DNA of 64,000 nucleotides, taken from NCBI RefSeq assembly GCF_964026535.1, contig NZ_OZ032153.1, forward strand, positions 1,302,001 to 1,366,000. Reading direction: 5' to 3'. A program made the translations under genes and the position numbers. This DNA comes from Candidatus Tisiphia endosymbiont of Sialis lutaria. GTDB taxonomy: Bacteria; Pseudomonadota; Alphaproteobacteria; Rickettsiales; Rickettsiaceae. This document shows, in pieces, positions 35,947-44,614 of the stretch; the stretch's first letter is position 1; every line of letters begins with the position of its first letter. The notes beneath the pieces were generated by a model. It did not search any database. It was not told the origin of the DNA and saw only the letters and a program-made list of their open reading frames with translations.

Positions 35947-38283
35947 CTATTTACCCTGTCCTACAGGTCGTTTAGGGGGAGGAGGCGGTGTAGGAGGGAG
36001 CTTATTGGCTCCTGTAACATTCTCGGGTTTAGGGATAGTGGCTGCAATAGCTTTTACTTCTGCCTGAAGCTCTTTAGGGAGATTTTCCTTTGTTGCTACC
36101 GCTTCAACAACAGGCTTAGCTGATAAGTCAAGAGTCTTATTATTATAGTTCTCTTTAAGTTCCTTTAGTTTTTTAACGAGTTTTGTTTGTTTCTTTTCCT
36201 GATCAACTTCTTCCCATCCCTCAAAATCTTGCTCCCTGAAATCTTTCCCAATAAATTCAATTAGCTTTTCTTTGCTATTAATATCTTTGTCACCCTTAGC
36301 ACCAAGTTTATTAATAAGAGCAGATTGATCGATATCTTTATTATTAATAAACTCCACAAGGTCAGCATGTGGTTGTTCATCATCGTCATCATCGTGTATT
36401 GCCTTTCCTCTAGTAAGTATTGCGTCTCTCAGAGCTGTAACAATAGAAGGTTCCTCTCCTGCTTTAGTTCCACCCTTATCACCTTCTACTCCTTCTCTTT
36501 CTATTCTTTCTTTTTCTATTGCATCTCTTTCTTCTTTTGTCTTTAGTTTGAAGCCACCATCCTTGCCAGCTTTAATTGCAGCGAACATATCATCTTGAGA
36601 GGGTTTTTTATCCACGATTTCTACTTTTTTTAGAGTAATCCCTGTTGCAATTTCATCTAATAGCTGTCCATGAGCATTCTCCTGCCTTTCTATTGGGTTT
36701 GCTGCTGCCGGGTTGTTAGTTTGACCAGGTGGTGGCGGTGGTGGAGGAGGTGGTGGTATCGGTTGATCAAACCCTCCTGGTAGAGGCGGCGGAGCTGGTT
36801 GGGCTGCTGTCGGTGGCAATGGTGGTGGCGGTGGTATTATTTGGGGTTCTTGATGGGCACCTTGTTGTAAGCCTGGTACATGTAGTGGTGGCGGCGGTGG
36901 TGCTGGAGGTGTTTCCGCTGCAATATTTGGTTGTGGGTCAGCTAGATTCTGCAACGACGTAGTACGTACAGGTGGAGGTGGAGCATGCCGTTTTGTTGAC
37001 GATGGCATAGATGCTCGTCTAGCATGTTCTTCTGGTTGTGGAGCATTTATATCCGGCAACGAAGTAGTATGTGTAGAAGGTGGCGGTGGAGCTGGACGTG
37101 TTGGTCGTGGTATAGAGCCGGCTGCTTGCTGAGAACCTATACCCTGAGGTAGAGGTGGTGCTGGTGGTATTGTGTTTTGTTGCTGAACAGCTTGGTTTGG
37201 TAATGAAGCGTTAGCTAAAGGAGGTGGTGGCGGGGCTTGACGTAGTGGCACCGTCTGTAGATTAGGCATTGATGAGTGCAAGGTTTGCGACTGAGTCTGC
37301 TCTTGACCAATCGTAGTTAGTAATGGTTCTGAAATAGAAACTGTTCTGGAAAAAGCTAAATCAATTTTACTACTTAAAACTTTCACTGCATCGGACTGCT
37401 CGTTTGATAACTTTCTTTCTGTCAACTTCTCTAATTCTTTATGCAACTTATCTTTTCTAGCTAGTTTTGAACTCTCTATGTTCTTACCAGTGAATTTTAA
37501 AGCATTATCAATATGACGTAACGTTTCATTGTTTTTGGTTACGGTTTTTTCTAGAATTTTTTCCGGAGTACTTACAAAAATATGCTTGATTTTTGTTACA
37601 ATTTGTTTAAGACCATCTAACCAAGTTGATGGTAATTCTTGTTGCAATTTTGCTAATTGTTGTTTTATAGCAATCAGCTCTTGCACTTTATCATTAGCAT
37701 TTACCAGTTTGGTGATGTCTTTTTGTATTTGGGTTAGTTGTGTTCTTTCGTGCATTAATGCTACAGCTTCATTAGCATTATAAATTTTTGGTACAATTTC
37801 CCTAAAATTTTCTTGGGATACAGCTAAGTTGTTCAACTGTTCTTGTAATTCTGCTGCTGTTTCTTTTTGTTTATCCGATAACTCTTTTTGCAAAATCTTA
37901 TCCAACCCTTTCTGTAATTCTTTATCGATGATTACTTGTAACGATGAAGATTTTTTTCCTATTTTTTTTAATGTATCGTCAACATCTGTAAGTATCTCTC
38001 TGTTAATTTCTCTTTTCTCTGCAGAGATCTGCTCATCATTTTTTATAAAAAGATATTTTATCTGTGGAATAATTTGCACAAGTCTTTTAAACCAAGGTAA
38101 AGATGGTGCTTCTTTTTTTAGCTTTTCCACTTCTTGTTTTAACTGTATACTGTCCTCCAGTTGTTTATTAGCCTCTAGGAGTCCACCTATAACATTCTGC
38201 ATCTTTGTTAATGCATCGGTTTCTTTTAATAATACAGCTTCTATTTCTTGTTGACCTTGATCTTGATTTTGATCTTTTGACAT
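35947..38283 (-). CDS. rickA: RickA-like Arp2/3-activating actin nucleation protein, extended form
   Basis: RickA activates the host Arp2/3 complex from the bacterial surface. The N-terminal half matches RickA: two similar modules with SLPWFKRLVQIIPQIKYLFI and LPSTWLDGLKQIVTKIKHIF, coiled-coil-like, to about residue 335. A proline-rich region (about 345-520) with many PPPPP runs follows. Next come a WH2 motif LLDEIATGITLKKVE (about 540-555), a second WH2-like MFAAIKAGKDGGFKLK (about 564-579), and a connector/acidic segment IVTALRDAILTRGKAIHDDDDDE (about 612-635, split here by its two parts). About 140 further residues include FEGWEEVD and end in PPTPPPPPKRP. At 778 residues it is much longer than the roughly 500 of well-known RickA proteins. 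AGGGAG precedes the ATG. Confidence 0.9.
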   Translation of the reverse strand: MSKDQNQDQGQQEIEAVLLKETDALTKMQNVIGGLLEANKQLEDSIQLKQEVEKLKKEAPSLPWFKRLVQIIPQIKYLFIKNDEQISAEKREINREILTDVDDTLKKIGKKSSSLQVIIDKELQKGLDKILQKELSDKQKETAAELQEQLNNLAVSQENFREIVPKIYNANEAVALMHERTQLTQIQKDITKLVNANDKVQELIAIKQQLAKLQQELPSTWLDGLKQIVTKIKHIFVSTPEKILEKTVTKNNETLRHIDNALKFTGKNIESSKLARKDKLHKELEKLTERKLSNEQSDAVKVLSSKIDLAFSRTVSISEPLLTTIGQEQTQSQTLHSSMPNLQTVPLRQAPPPPPLANASLPNQAVQQQNTIPPAPPLPQGIGSQQAAGSIPRPTRPAPPPPSTHTTSLPDINAPQPEEHARRASMPSSTKRHAPPPPVRTTSLQNLADPQPNIAAETPPAPPPPPLHVPGLQQGAHQEPQIIPPPPPLPPTAAQPAPPPLPGGFDQPIPPPPPPPPPPGQTNNPAAANPIERQENAHGQLLDEIATGITLKKVEIVDKKPSQDDMFAAIKAGKDGGFKLKTKEERDAIEKERIEREGVEGDKGGTKAGEEPSIVTALRDAILTRGKAIHDDDDDEQPHADLVEFINNKDIDQSALINKLGAKGDKDINSKEKLIEFIGKDFREQDFEGWEEVDQEKKQTKLVKKLKELKENYNNKTLDLSAKPVVEAVATKENLPKELQAEVKAIAATIPKPENVTGANKLPPTPPPPPKRPVGQGK

Positions 38284-38330
38284 GCAAATACTCCCTATAT
38301 AACTTTACTATGAACGTCTATAGTAACCAA

Positions 38331-38349
38331 TTGACAAACAACTTGTCAA
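38331..38349. promoter_or_regulatory. Operator-like inverted repeat in rickA-rplY divergent promoter region
   Basis: TTGACAAACAACTTGTCAA is a 7-base inverted repeat with a 5-base spacer. Its left half also reads as a consensus -35 hexamer TTGACA for the rightward rplY, although the best -10 (ATACTT, 17 bases on) is weak. It lies midway between the divergent starts of rickA (38283) and rplY (38422), so a factor binding here could affect both. Confidence 0.35.
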
Positions 38350-38421
38350 ATTAATACTTGAATTTTTTAGCATTTAGTACTATCATTACCTAATATTATT
38401 AAAATCTCTTGGGAGAAAAAG

Positions 38422-39033
38422 ATGAGTGAACTATTAGAACTTGCAGCGGAAATGCGGGAGAAATTTGGGACAGGAGCTGCAAGAGACCTACGCAGAAGAG
38501 GTATGGTTCCTGCTGTGGTTTATGGAGCAAATAAACAGCCACTTGCTGTTTCTATTGAAGAAAAAGAAATAACTAAGCACTATAGAAAGCCTGGTTTTAT
38601 ATCATCCATTGTTCAAATTAAAGTGGGGAACAAAACCCATAAAGTATTACCAAAAGCTGTAGAATTGCATCCGATTACTGACATAGTTAGGCATGTTGAT
38701 TTTGTCCATTTAGAAGAAAAAACCCAAACAATGGAAGTTCCAGTAGTTTACGAAGGTAAAGAAAGAGCTTTAGGAGTTAAAAGGGGAGGGTTCTTTAATA
38801 TCATCAAAAGAACTATGAATCTTTTATGTGATGTCAATAATATACCTAAAAATATTAATATTGATGTTAGCAATATGCTAATAGGTCAGTCTTTAAAAGC
38901 TAAAGGCATTAAATTACCTGAAGGAACTCAGCTAGCTAGTAAAAGTGATTTTATTATTGCTACTATCATTGGGCGTAAGGGTAGTAAGGCAGAAACTGAA
39001 GAAACTGCAACTGAAGAAGTAAAAGCAAAATAA
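38422..39033 (+). CDS. rplY: 50S ribosomal protein L25/Ctc
   Basis: L25 of the long CTC type binds 5S rRNA through its N-terminal domain. The 203-residue protein shows the RNA-binding start [31 protein letters not shown], then [23 protein letters not shown] and the C-terminal beta domain ([18 protein letters not shown]), closing with an acidic/Ala tail. GGGAGA precedes the ATG. It is followed by a repeat block and pth, an arrangement common in proteobacteria. Confidence 0.96.
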   Translation: MSELLELAAEMREKFGTGAARDLRRRGMVPAVVYGANKQPLAVSIEEKEITKHYRKPGFISSIVQIKVGNKTHKVLPKAVELHPITDIVRHVDFVHLEEKTQTMEVPVVYEGKERALGVKRGGFFNIIKRTMNLLCDVNNIPKNINIDVSNMLIGQSLKAKGIKLPEGTQLASKSDFIIATIIGRKGSKAETEETATEEVKAK

Positions 39034-39327
39034 TTATATAACCGTCATTGCGAGAAGTGTGTAAGCTTTAGCCGTCATTGCGAGGAAGATCGTAGGTCGA
39101 CGAAGCAATCCATATGACAATTTATGGATTGCCACGCTCACATATGTTCGCTCGCAATGACGTGTATGCATCTCAAACGTCATTGCGAGGAGTCGTTTTA
39201 TGACGACGAAGCAATCCGTTTTTGTGTTATATCTGCCCTTAGTGTCACCCCTGCTTCAGTGCGGGGTCTAGATTCCCGCCTACGCGGGAATGACAATAGT
39301 GGGTGGAAATGACAAAAGGTCGTAATA
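39034..39327. repeat. Repeat block between rplY and pth
   Basis: The block holds a family A fragment (39042), a full A copy at 39073-39162 with GCTCACATATGTTCGC, a half A copy at 39179-39219, and a family B composite at 39243-39296 with ATTCCC-N8-GGGAAT at 39272-39291. The link CGTGTATGCATCTCAAACGT between the two A copies recurs exactly at 60470-60490 between another A pair. This shows that composites, not just single units, have spread. The ORF at 39124-39312 is repeat translation only. Confidence 0.8.
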
Positions 39328-39972
39328 ATGACATTATCAAAAACGCATGAATATCCCTCAATTATTGGCGAAGCCAATTCTTCAAAGCCTTCAAATATAT
39401 ATTCAAATCAGAAGAGTGTACTTGTTGTAGGTTTGGGAAATATAGGCAAGGAGTATCAAAATACTCGTCATAACGTTGGCTTCATAGCTGTCGATTATTT
39501 ATCAGAATACTATAAAATTTCTTGGAATACAAAATCCAAACTTCATGCAGAACTGGCACAAGGGATAGTGGACGGACAGAAATTACTATTGGCAAAACCT
39601 GTAACTTATATGAATCTGTCCGGTAAAGCAGTACAAGCCATATGTTCTTACTATAATATCAACCCACCAAATATTTTCGTTTTACATGATGATATAGATT
39701 TAGAAATTGGTCGAATAAAATATAAATTAGCTGGTGGTAGTGGTGGGCATAATGGTTTAAAATCATTGGATCAGTGTATAGGGAATTATTATCACCGTAT
39801 CAGAATTGGGGTAGGAAGACCATCGGCGTATGATGATGTATCGGATTACGTCTTAGCTCCTTTCTCTAAAGAAGAATATAAAATTATTATCAGTTCCATT
39901 GATATAATAACCAATAATTTCCATTTATTGCTTTCAGGCAAAGTAGAAGAATTTAACAGGAGTGTAGTTTAA
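39328..39972 (+). CDS. pth: Peptidyl-tRNA hydrolase
   Basis: Pth recycles peptidyl-tRNAs released from stalled ribosomes. The core is complete: VLVVGLGNIGKEYQNTRHNVGF with the catalytic His, KPVTYMNLSGKAV, FVLHDDIDLEIGRIKYKLAGG and GHNGLKSLDQCIG. About 28 residues precede the normal start of the fold (MTLSKTHEYPSIIGEANSSK and so on); the usual protein begins at about the SVLVV strand. The extra segment includes the small palindrome ATTGGCGAAGCCAAT and may come from an inserted element or an upstream start that was recruited. No in-frame ATG exists closer to the core. It sits downstream of rplY. Confidence 0.93.
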   Translation: MTLSKTHEYPSIIGEANSSKPSNIYSNQKSVLVVGLGNIGKEYQNTRHNVGFIAVDYLSEYYKISWNTKSKLHAELAQGIVDGQKLLLAKPVTYMNLSGKAVQAICSYYNINPPNIFVLHDDIDLEIGRIKYKLAGGSGGHNGLKSLDQCIGNYYHRIRIGVGRPSAYDDVSDYVLAPFSKEEYKIIISSIDIITNNFHLLLSGKVEEFNRSVV

Positions 39973-39975
39973 ATT

Positions 39976-40410
39976 ATGGAGAGACAATCACATTTAGAGA
40001 TAGTCTATGCAGATAATAGCATAGATGCACAATATATGAAGGTAATGGAGAATGGTTTAAATGAGCTGGCTAAAGTCAAGAAGGGGCTTGATGCTACAAA
40101 ATCATTTTCCTTCGCCTGTTTTGATAATGATAAAAATTTTGTTGCTGGTGTAGATGGCAAGAGTTTCTATGGTTGTTTATATGTTGACACGTTATGGGTT
40201 TCAGAAAATTTTCGTGGTCAAAATTATGGTACTTTACTAATGGCAAAGGTGGAAGAGGTAGCACGAGAGCGTAATTGTAAATTTATGACTTTATTCACTA
40301 CCGATTGGCAAGCCAGACCATTTTATGAAAAATTAGGCTTTAAATTAGAGTTTATAAGAAGTGGCTATGCTAAAGATTCGGAAGTATATTATTTAAGGAA
40401 AGATTTATAG
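39976..40410 (+). CDS. GNAT-family N-acetyltransferase, 144 aa
   Basis: The protein has a compact GNAT fold. FACFDNDKNFVAGVDGKSFYGCLYVDTLWV forms the central strands, FRGQNYGTLLMAKVEEVARERNCK is the acetyl-CoA pyrophosphate-binding loop and helix (R/Q-x-x-G-x-G/A type), and WQARPFYEKLGFKLEFI is the classic C-terminal motif. The substrate is unknown. The ATG is three bases past the pth stop, so it is co-transcribed and probably coupled with pth. Confidence 0.87.
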   Translation: MERQSHLEIVYADNSIDAQYMKVMENGLNELAKVKKGLDATKSFSFACFDNDKNFVAGVDGKSFYGCLYVDTLWVSENFRGQNYGTLLMAKVEEVARERNCKFMTLFTTDWQARPFYEKLGFKLEFIRSGYAKDSEVYYLRKDL

Positions 40411-40668
40411 CTTCCTAGCATTACTTCGTCATTGCGAGAAGCCGCTTTGGTAGCGACGAAGCAATCCAAGAAAATGGTTAGAAATGGATTGCTTCGTCGG
40501 CTTACGCCTTCTCGCAATGACGTTTAAATATAGGAGCATATATATCGCTAATAGACGTATATATACCCCCAGCGTCATTATGAGAAGCCACTTTGGTGGC
40601 AACGAAGCAATCCATGGTAAATACCAATTGGGTTAACTATATGAATAGAAATTTATGATATTAGATTT
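40411..40668. repeat. Repeat block between GNAT gene and ychF
   Basis: A full family A copy lies at 40427-40522 (inner hairpins GCCGCTTTGGTAGC and GGCTTACGCC), and a half copy at 40572-40617 has GCCACTTTGGTGGC. The outer arm AATACCAATTGGGTTAACTATA follows at 40621 and ends about 25 bases before the ychF start. No gene is present. Confidence 0.8.
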
Positions 40669-41766
40669 ATGACATTAAGATGTGGTATTGTTGGTTTGCC
40701 AAATGTAGGAAAATCAACTTTGTTTAATGCTTTAACTTCCAGTGTTGCAGCAGAAGCGGCTAATTATCCTTTCTGCACTATAGAGCCAAATTCGGCTATA
40801 GTATCAGTACCGGATATTAGGCTAAATGAGTTGGCAGTTGTTGCTAATTCTACTAAAATTATTCCTACTTATATAGAAGTCGTCGATATTGCTGGCTTGG
40901 TACAAGGGGCTAGTAAAGGTGAGGGGCTTGGTAATAAGTTTTTATCTCATATACGAGAGGTCGATGCTATTTTGCACGTATTACGTTGTTTTGAGGATAT
41001 AGATATTACTCATGTGCATAATAAGATTGATCCAATATATGATGCTGAAATAATAGAAACAGAATTAATTTTAGCCGATCTTGAATCGGTAGAAAAACGT
41101 TTAACGAATGCTGAGAAACGTTTAAAAACAGGCGATAAAGCTTTAAAAGATCAAGTAGAGTTATTAAAAGAAATTCAAGCAACTCTAGCGATAGGTAAGC
41201 CAGTACGCAGCATCAGCAAGGCTTATAGCAAAGAAATGTTAGATCAATTGCAATTATTGACTTCTAAGCCAGTTTTATATGCTTGTAATGTCTTGGAAAA
41301 TGAGGCGATTACTGGTAATAAATTTACCGAGCTTGTAGCAAAAAAAGCTGAAGAAGAAGGGGCAAAACATGTCCTCATTTCATCGAAAATTGAAGCGGAT
41401 ATTGCAGTTTTGGAAAGTAAAGAGGAAAAAATTGAGTTCTTAAATAGTATAGGGCTTGCGGAAACAGGTCTGAGTAAAATTATAAGAGAAATGTATAATT
41501 TATTAGATCTAAAAAGCTTTTTTACTGTTGGACCGAAAGAAACACATGCCTGGACTTTTAGTAATGGTACACTGGCTCCTAAAGCGGCTGGTATTATTCA
41601 TACTGATTTCGAGAAAGGTTTTATTCGGGCTGAAGTCATTAGCTATCAGGATTATATAAAGTTTAATGGGGAAGTAAAAGCTAAAGAAATGGGTAAAATG
41701 CGTTTAGAAGGTAAAGAGTATAAAATGCAAGATGGAGATGTAGTGCATTTTAGGTTCAATGTTTAA
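40669..41766 (+). CDS. ychF: Redox-regulated ATPase/GTPase YchF
   Basis: YchF (OLA1 family) is a universally conserved Obg-related P-loop NTPase that prefers ATP and binds ribosomes. The 365 residues show G1 GLPNVGKS, the switch region NYPFCTIEPN, VDIAGLVQGASKGEGLGNKFL, the internal helical hairpin (about 125-200), the TGS domain (FFTVGPKETHAWTFSNGTLAPKAAG) and the C-terminal LEGKEYKMQDGDVVHFRF. Complete and ordinary. Confidence 0.96.
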   Translation: MTLRCGIVGLPNVGKSTLFNALTSSVAAEAANYPFCTIEPNSAIVSVPDIRLNELAVVANSTKIIPTYIEVVDIAGLVQGASKGEGLGNKFLSHIREVDAILHVLRCFEDIDITHVHNKIDPIYDAEIIETELILADLESVEKRLTNAEKRLKTGDKALKDQVELLKEIQATLAIGKPVRSISKAYSKEMLDQLQLLTSKPVLYACNVLENEAITGNKFTELVAKKAEEEGAKHVLISSKIEADIAVLESKEEKIEFLNSIGLAETGLSKIIREMYNLLDLKSFFTVGPKETHAWTFSNGTLAPKAAGIIHTDFEKGFIRAEVISYQDYIKFNGEVKAKEMGKMRLEGKEYKMQDGDVVHFRFNV

Positions 41767-41781
41767 ATCAAGGGTAGTTAA

Positions 41782-42450
41782 TTGAGAAAATTATACCATT
41801 ATCCTATTTGTCCATTATCACGTCAGGTTCGGGTGTTACTAAAAGAACTAGATGCTCAATTTACTATGGTTAAAGAGGATTATTGGCAGAGGAATCAAGA
41901 ATTTTTGTCTTTAAATCAGGCGGGTACTTTACCGGTCTTACAAGAGGCATCCAATTTAATTATAGCAGGAATTTATCCGATCACTGAGTATTTCCATGAA
42001 AAATATCCAAATTTTAATTTTATGGACGAAGATTTTGATATTAGATGCGAAATCCGTCGATTACTCAGTTGGTTTAATGAAAAATTTTACCGCGAAGTAA
42101 CAAAAATTATTATCGATGAAAAAATAGTAAGACCATCCTGCCAATTAGGGGGACCTAGAACCGATTTTCTTAGAGCAGCAAAGACTAATTTGTCACATCA
42201 CTTGAACTATATGTCCAATTTATTGGAGTTACGTAGCTTTATTGCATCAAATTCCTTAAGCTGTGCAGATATAGCTGCCGCCTGTCATATCTCCGTTCTA
42301 GATTATTTCGGTGAAGTTAACTGGGATAAATGGTCATCTATTCGTCATTGGTATGCAATAGTCAAATCCAGACCTAGCTTTCGCTCTCTACTACAAGACA
42401 AAATACCAGGTTTTACTCCACCCACATGCTACGCCGATTTAGATTTTTAA
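41782..42450 (+). CDS. Glutathione S-transferase-family protein
   Basis: The N-terminal thioredoxin-like domain reads LYHYPICPLSRQVRVLLKELD with CPLS at the active-site position, then GTLPVLQE and the helical C-terminal domain (SNSLSCADIAAACHISVLDYFGEVNWDKW). The start is TTG 41782 with an AGGG ribosome site, because no in-frame ATG lies upstream of the first strand. The gene begins 16 bases after ychF and is probably co-transcribed. The substrate is unknown; the Cys-Pro motif suggests a glutaredoxin-like or omega/SspA-like member. Confidence 0.85.
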   Translation: MRKLYHYPICPLSRQVRVLLKELDAQFTMVKEDYWQRNQEFLSLNQAGTLPVLQEASNLIIAGIYPITEYFHEKYPNFNFMDEDFDIRCEIRRLLSWFNEKFYREVTKIIIDEKIVRPSCQLGGPRTDFLRAAKTNLSHHLNYMSNLLELRSFIASNSLSCADIAAACHISVLDYFGEVNWDKWSSIRHWYAIVKSRPSFRSLLQDKIPGFTPPTCYADLDF

Positions 42451-42534
42451 TGATTGAGATAAGAGGAATTTTCTGCTACAATTTCTAGTGAAGTTCCATG
42501 GATAAAAAATTTAATTAAATAATCAGAGGAAATT

Positions 42535-43113
42535 ATGGGTAAAAAAGTAGATGAAGTTCAAGAGAGTTTGTCTGCAGAAGAGCTAAAGAGTCATGTAGGA
42601 GAAATGCCTGGTACTTTTCTAGCCTTGCAACAACTAGAAGAAGTAAAAAAGAATCTGGAGGAAGCACGTAAATGTTTTTCTGGTACTGCTAGTAAGGCTT
42701 TTTCTGGGGTAAAGAAATTAGAATTTGAGAAAGCAGGAAAGGTGTTTGAGGAATTTATGAGTTCATTTGAAAAACTCAAGGAATTCGCTGATAGTGTAGA
42801 TCATAAAAAACCTCTAGATAAATTAAGCTCTTCACTAACTCTTACAGGTCGCTTAAAAGATTTTGCTACAGAACAATTAAAAAAAGTTGAAAAAATATTT
42901 GAGGCACCCATTAATGCCATCAAAGATAATAAGATTTTAAATGCGGTGGTGAATGTAATAAAATGTTCATGTAAGGCAGTTAGTACTATGGTTAAAAGTA
43001 GTTTAAACAATGCTATAGCCATGGGAGACGTTGCCAAGAGTGTTGTTAATCTAGGTTCGGCAATAAAAGAGGCTGCTATGGGTAAAGGGACTCAACAATC
43101 AATGAGTAAGTAA
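42535..43113 (+). CDS. Hypothetical amphipathic helical protein, 192 aa
   Basis: I do not recognise this protein. It is almost wholly helical, Lys/Ala/Ser-rich and without a signal peptide. It contains two blocks of charged heptad-like helix (LEEVKKNLEEARKCFSGTAS and KVFEEFMSSFEKLKEFADSV) and a more hydrophobic C-terminal half (ILNAVVNVIKCSCKAVSTMV; KSVVNLGSAIKEAAMGKG). AGAGGA sits eight bases before the ATG. The 3' end touches a family E arm (43113). Small helical proteins of this type beside housekeeping genes may be secreted substrates, but nothing here proves it. Confidence 0.6.
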   Translation: MGKKVDEVQESLSAEELKSHVGEMPGTFLALQQLEEVKKNLEEARKCFSGTASKAFSGVKKLEFEKAGKVFEEFMSSFEKLKEFADSVDHKKPLDKLSSSLTLTGRLKDFATEQLKKVEKIFEAPINAIKDNKILNAVVNVIKCSCKAVSTMVKSSLNNAIAMGDVAKSVVNLGSAIKEAAMGKGTQQSMSK

Positions 43114-43303
43114 CTTACCTTACGCATAAACCCCATGACAATTTAAAAATTTCGGAAAAGTACAAAACGTCATTGCGAGCGAACGTACGTGAGCGTGGCA
43201 ATCCACATATAGATTGCTTCGTCGCTACTAAAGTAGCTTCTCGCAATGACGCCAAGCTATTTTCTATATGACTTTTAAATGCCATGCGTAAGGTTAGTAA
43301 GTA
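43113..43303. repeat. Family E composite enclosing one family A element
   Basis: The arms CTTACCTTACGCATAAACCC (43116) and ATGCCATGCGTAAGGTTAGT (43281) are inverted repeats. Inside, a family A copy occupies 43168-43251 with GCTACTAAAGTAGC. The layout is the same as the element in front of rvhB6b (19395-19705), which holds two A copies. It separates the hypothetical gene from tyrS. Antisense ORF 43115-43348 is repeat translation. Confidence 0.82.
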
Positions 43304-43349
43304 ACTGCTATATAGTTTTTTGTTTAATTTTATTATTTTGTAAATCATT

Positions 43350-44588
43350 ATGTTTATTAAAGATTTTGAGAATAAAGGCTTTTTATATCAATGTACTGAT
43401 TTAGAAAAACTAACGACACTAATGAACAATAGTAAAATATCTGTTTATATTGGCTTTGATTGTACAGCTCAATCTTTACATGTTGGGAGTCTGATGCAAA
43501 TTATGATTTTGCGTCTATTGCAACAATATGGTCATAAACCAATAGTAATCCTGGGAGGGGCGACTAGTAAAATTGGTGATCCTACTGGTAAAGATGAGGC
43601 AAGAAAATCTTTAACAAAAGAAGAAATTGCCAAAAATGCTGAAGGTATAAAAAAATCATTATCAAAATTTATTAAATTCGGTACTGGGACAAATGATGCA
43701 ATATTAATTGATAATTCAGAGTGGCTCGAATCGTTAAATTACTTAGATTTTCTTGGCAAATTTGGTAGTTTTTTTTCTGTGAATCGTATGTTATCTATGG
43801 ATTCGGTGAAATTACGTTTGGAAAGAGAACAGCATATGAGTTTTTTAGAATTTAACTATATGTTGCTACAAGCCTACGATTTTTATCATTTAAATAAAGT
43901 ATATGGCTGTTCTTTGCAAATAGGTGGTAGTGACCAATGGGGTAATATCATAATGGGCGTTGATTTTACCAGGAAACTAACTGGTAATGAAGTTTTTGGT
44001 ATGACTACGCCATTATTAACAACTGCTTCTGGCAATAAGATGGGTAAGTCTATTGGTGGAGCAGTGTGGCTAAATGAAGATATGTTAACTCCATATGATT
44101 ATTATCAATATTGGCGGAATTGTGAAGATCAAGATGTAGTCAAATTTGCTAAATTATATAGCGAGTTAGAGGAAGATAAGATGCAAGAGTTTATCGTACT
44201 TGCTGAGTCTGATATTAATGGCGCCAAGAAGCAATTAGCATTTAATTTAACAAAACTTTGTCATGGTGAACAAGCGGCTATAGCAGCCTTAGAAACAGCT
44301 ACAAAGGTTTTTGAACAAGGAGAAATTGACGTAAATTTACCAACTATCTATATTGAACAGAGTCGTTTAACTCTAGGCATTTCAGTATATGAATTGCTTC
44401 ATGAGTTGGGTCTTGTTGAATCAAAATCTGAGGGACGTAGACTCATTAGAGGGGCTGGGGCTAAAATCAATAATCAACTAATCGAAGATGAAAATATGAT
44501 GGTTGACTTGACTTTTATGCAGGACAGCCAAGTTATTAAGATATCTGCGGGTAAGAAGAAACATATGTTAATTAAACTTTCTGCATAA
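43350..44588 (+). CDS. tyrS: Tyrosyl-tRNA synthetase
   Basis: TyrRS charges tRNA-Tyr. The 412-residue protein contains the class I HIGH-type motif in [16 protein letters not shown], the Tyr-binding region QAYDFYHL and [11 protein letters not shown], the KMSKS-loop variant KMGKS and a C-terminal S4-like domain ([20 protein letters not shown]). It is complete. No T-box or other leader is apparent upstream; the 5' side is a family E/A repeat. Confidence 0.97.
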   Translation: MFIKDFENKGFLYQCTDLEKLTTLMNNSKISVYIGFDCTAQSLHVGSLMQIMILRLLQQYGHKPIVILGGATSKIGDPTGKDEARKSLTKEEIAKNAEGIKKSLSKFIKFGTGTNDAILIDNSEWLESLNYLDFLGKFGSFFSVNRMLSMDSVKLRLEREQHMSFLEFNYMLLQAYDFYHLNKVYGCSLQIGGSDQWGNIIMGVDFTRKLTGNEVFGMTTPLLTTASGNKMGKSIGGAVWLNEDMLTPYDYYQYWRNCEDQDVVKFAKLYSELEEDKMQEFIVLAESDINGAKKQLAFNLTKLCHGEQAAIAALETATKVFEQGEIDVNLPTIYIEQSRLTLGISVYELLHELGLVESKSEGRRLIRGAGAKINNQLIEDENMMVDLTFMQDSQVIKISAGKKKHMLIKLSA

Positions 44589-44614
44589 TCAATCTATCGC
44601 AGGCAGCCTCCTAG

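Noticed and set aside
37829-38254. 141-codon ORF opposite rickA
   Set aside because: Ser/Cys/Phe-rich composition is the mirror of the Lys/Glu-rich RickA coiled coil; it has no ribosome site.
39124-39312. 62-codon ORF between rplY and pth
   Set aside because: Repeat translation (SVTPASVRGLDSRLRGNDN) typical of family A/B composites.
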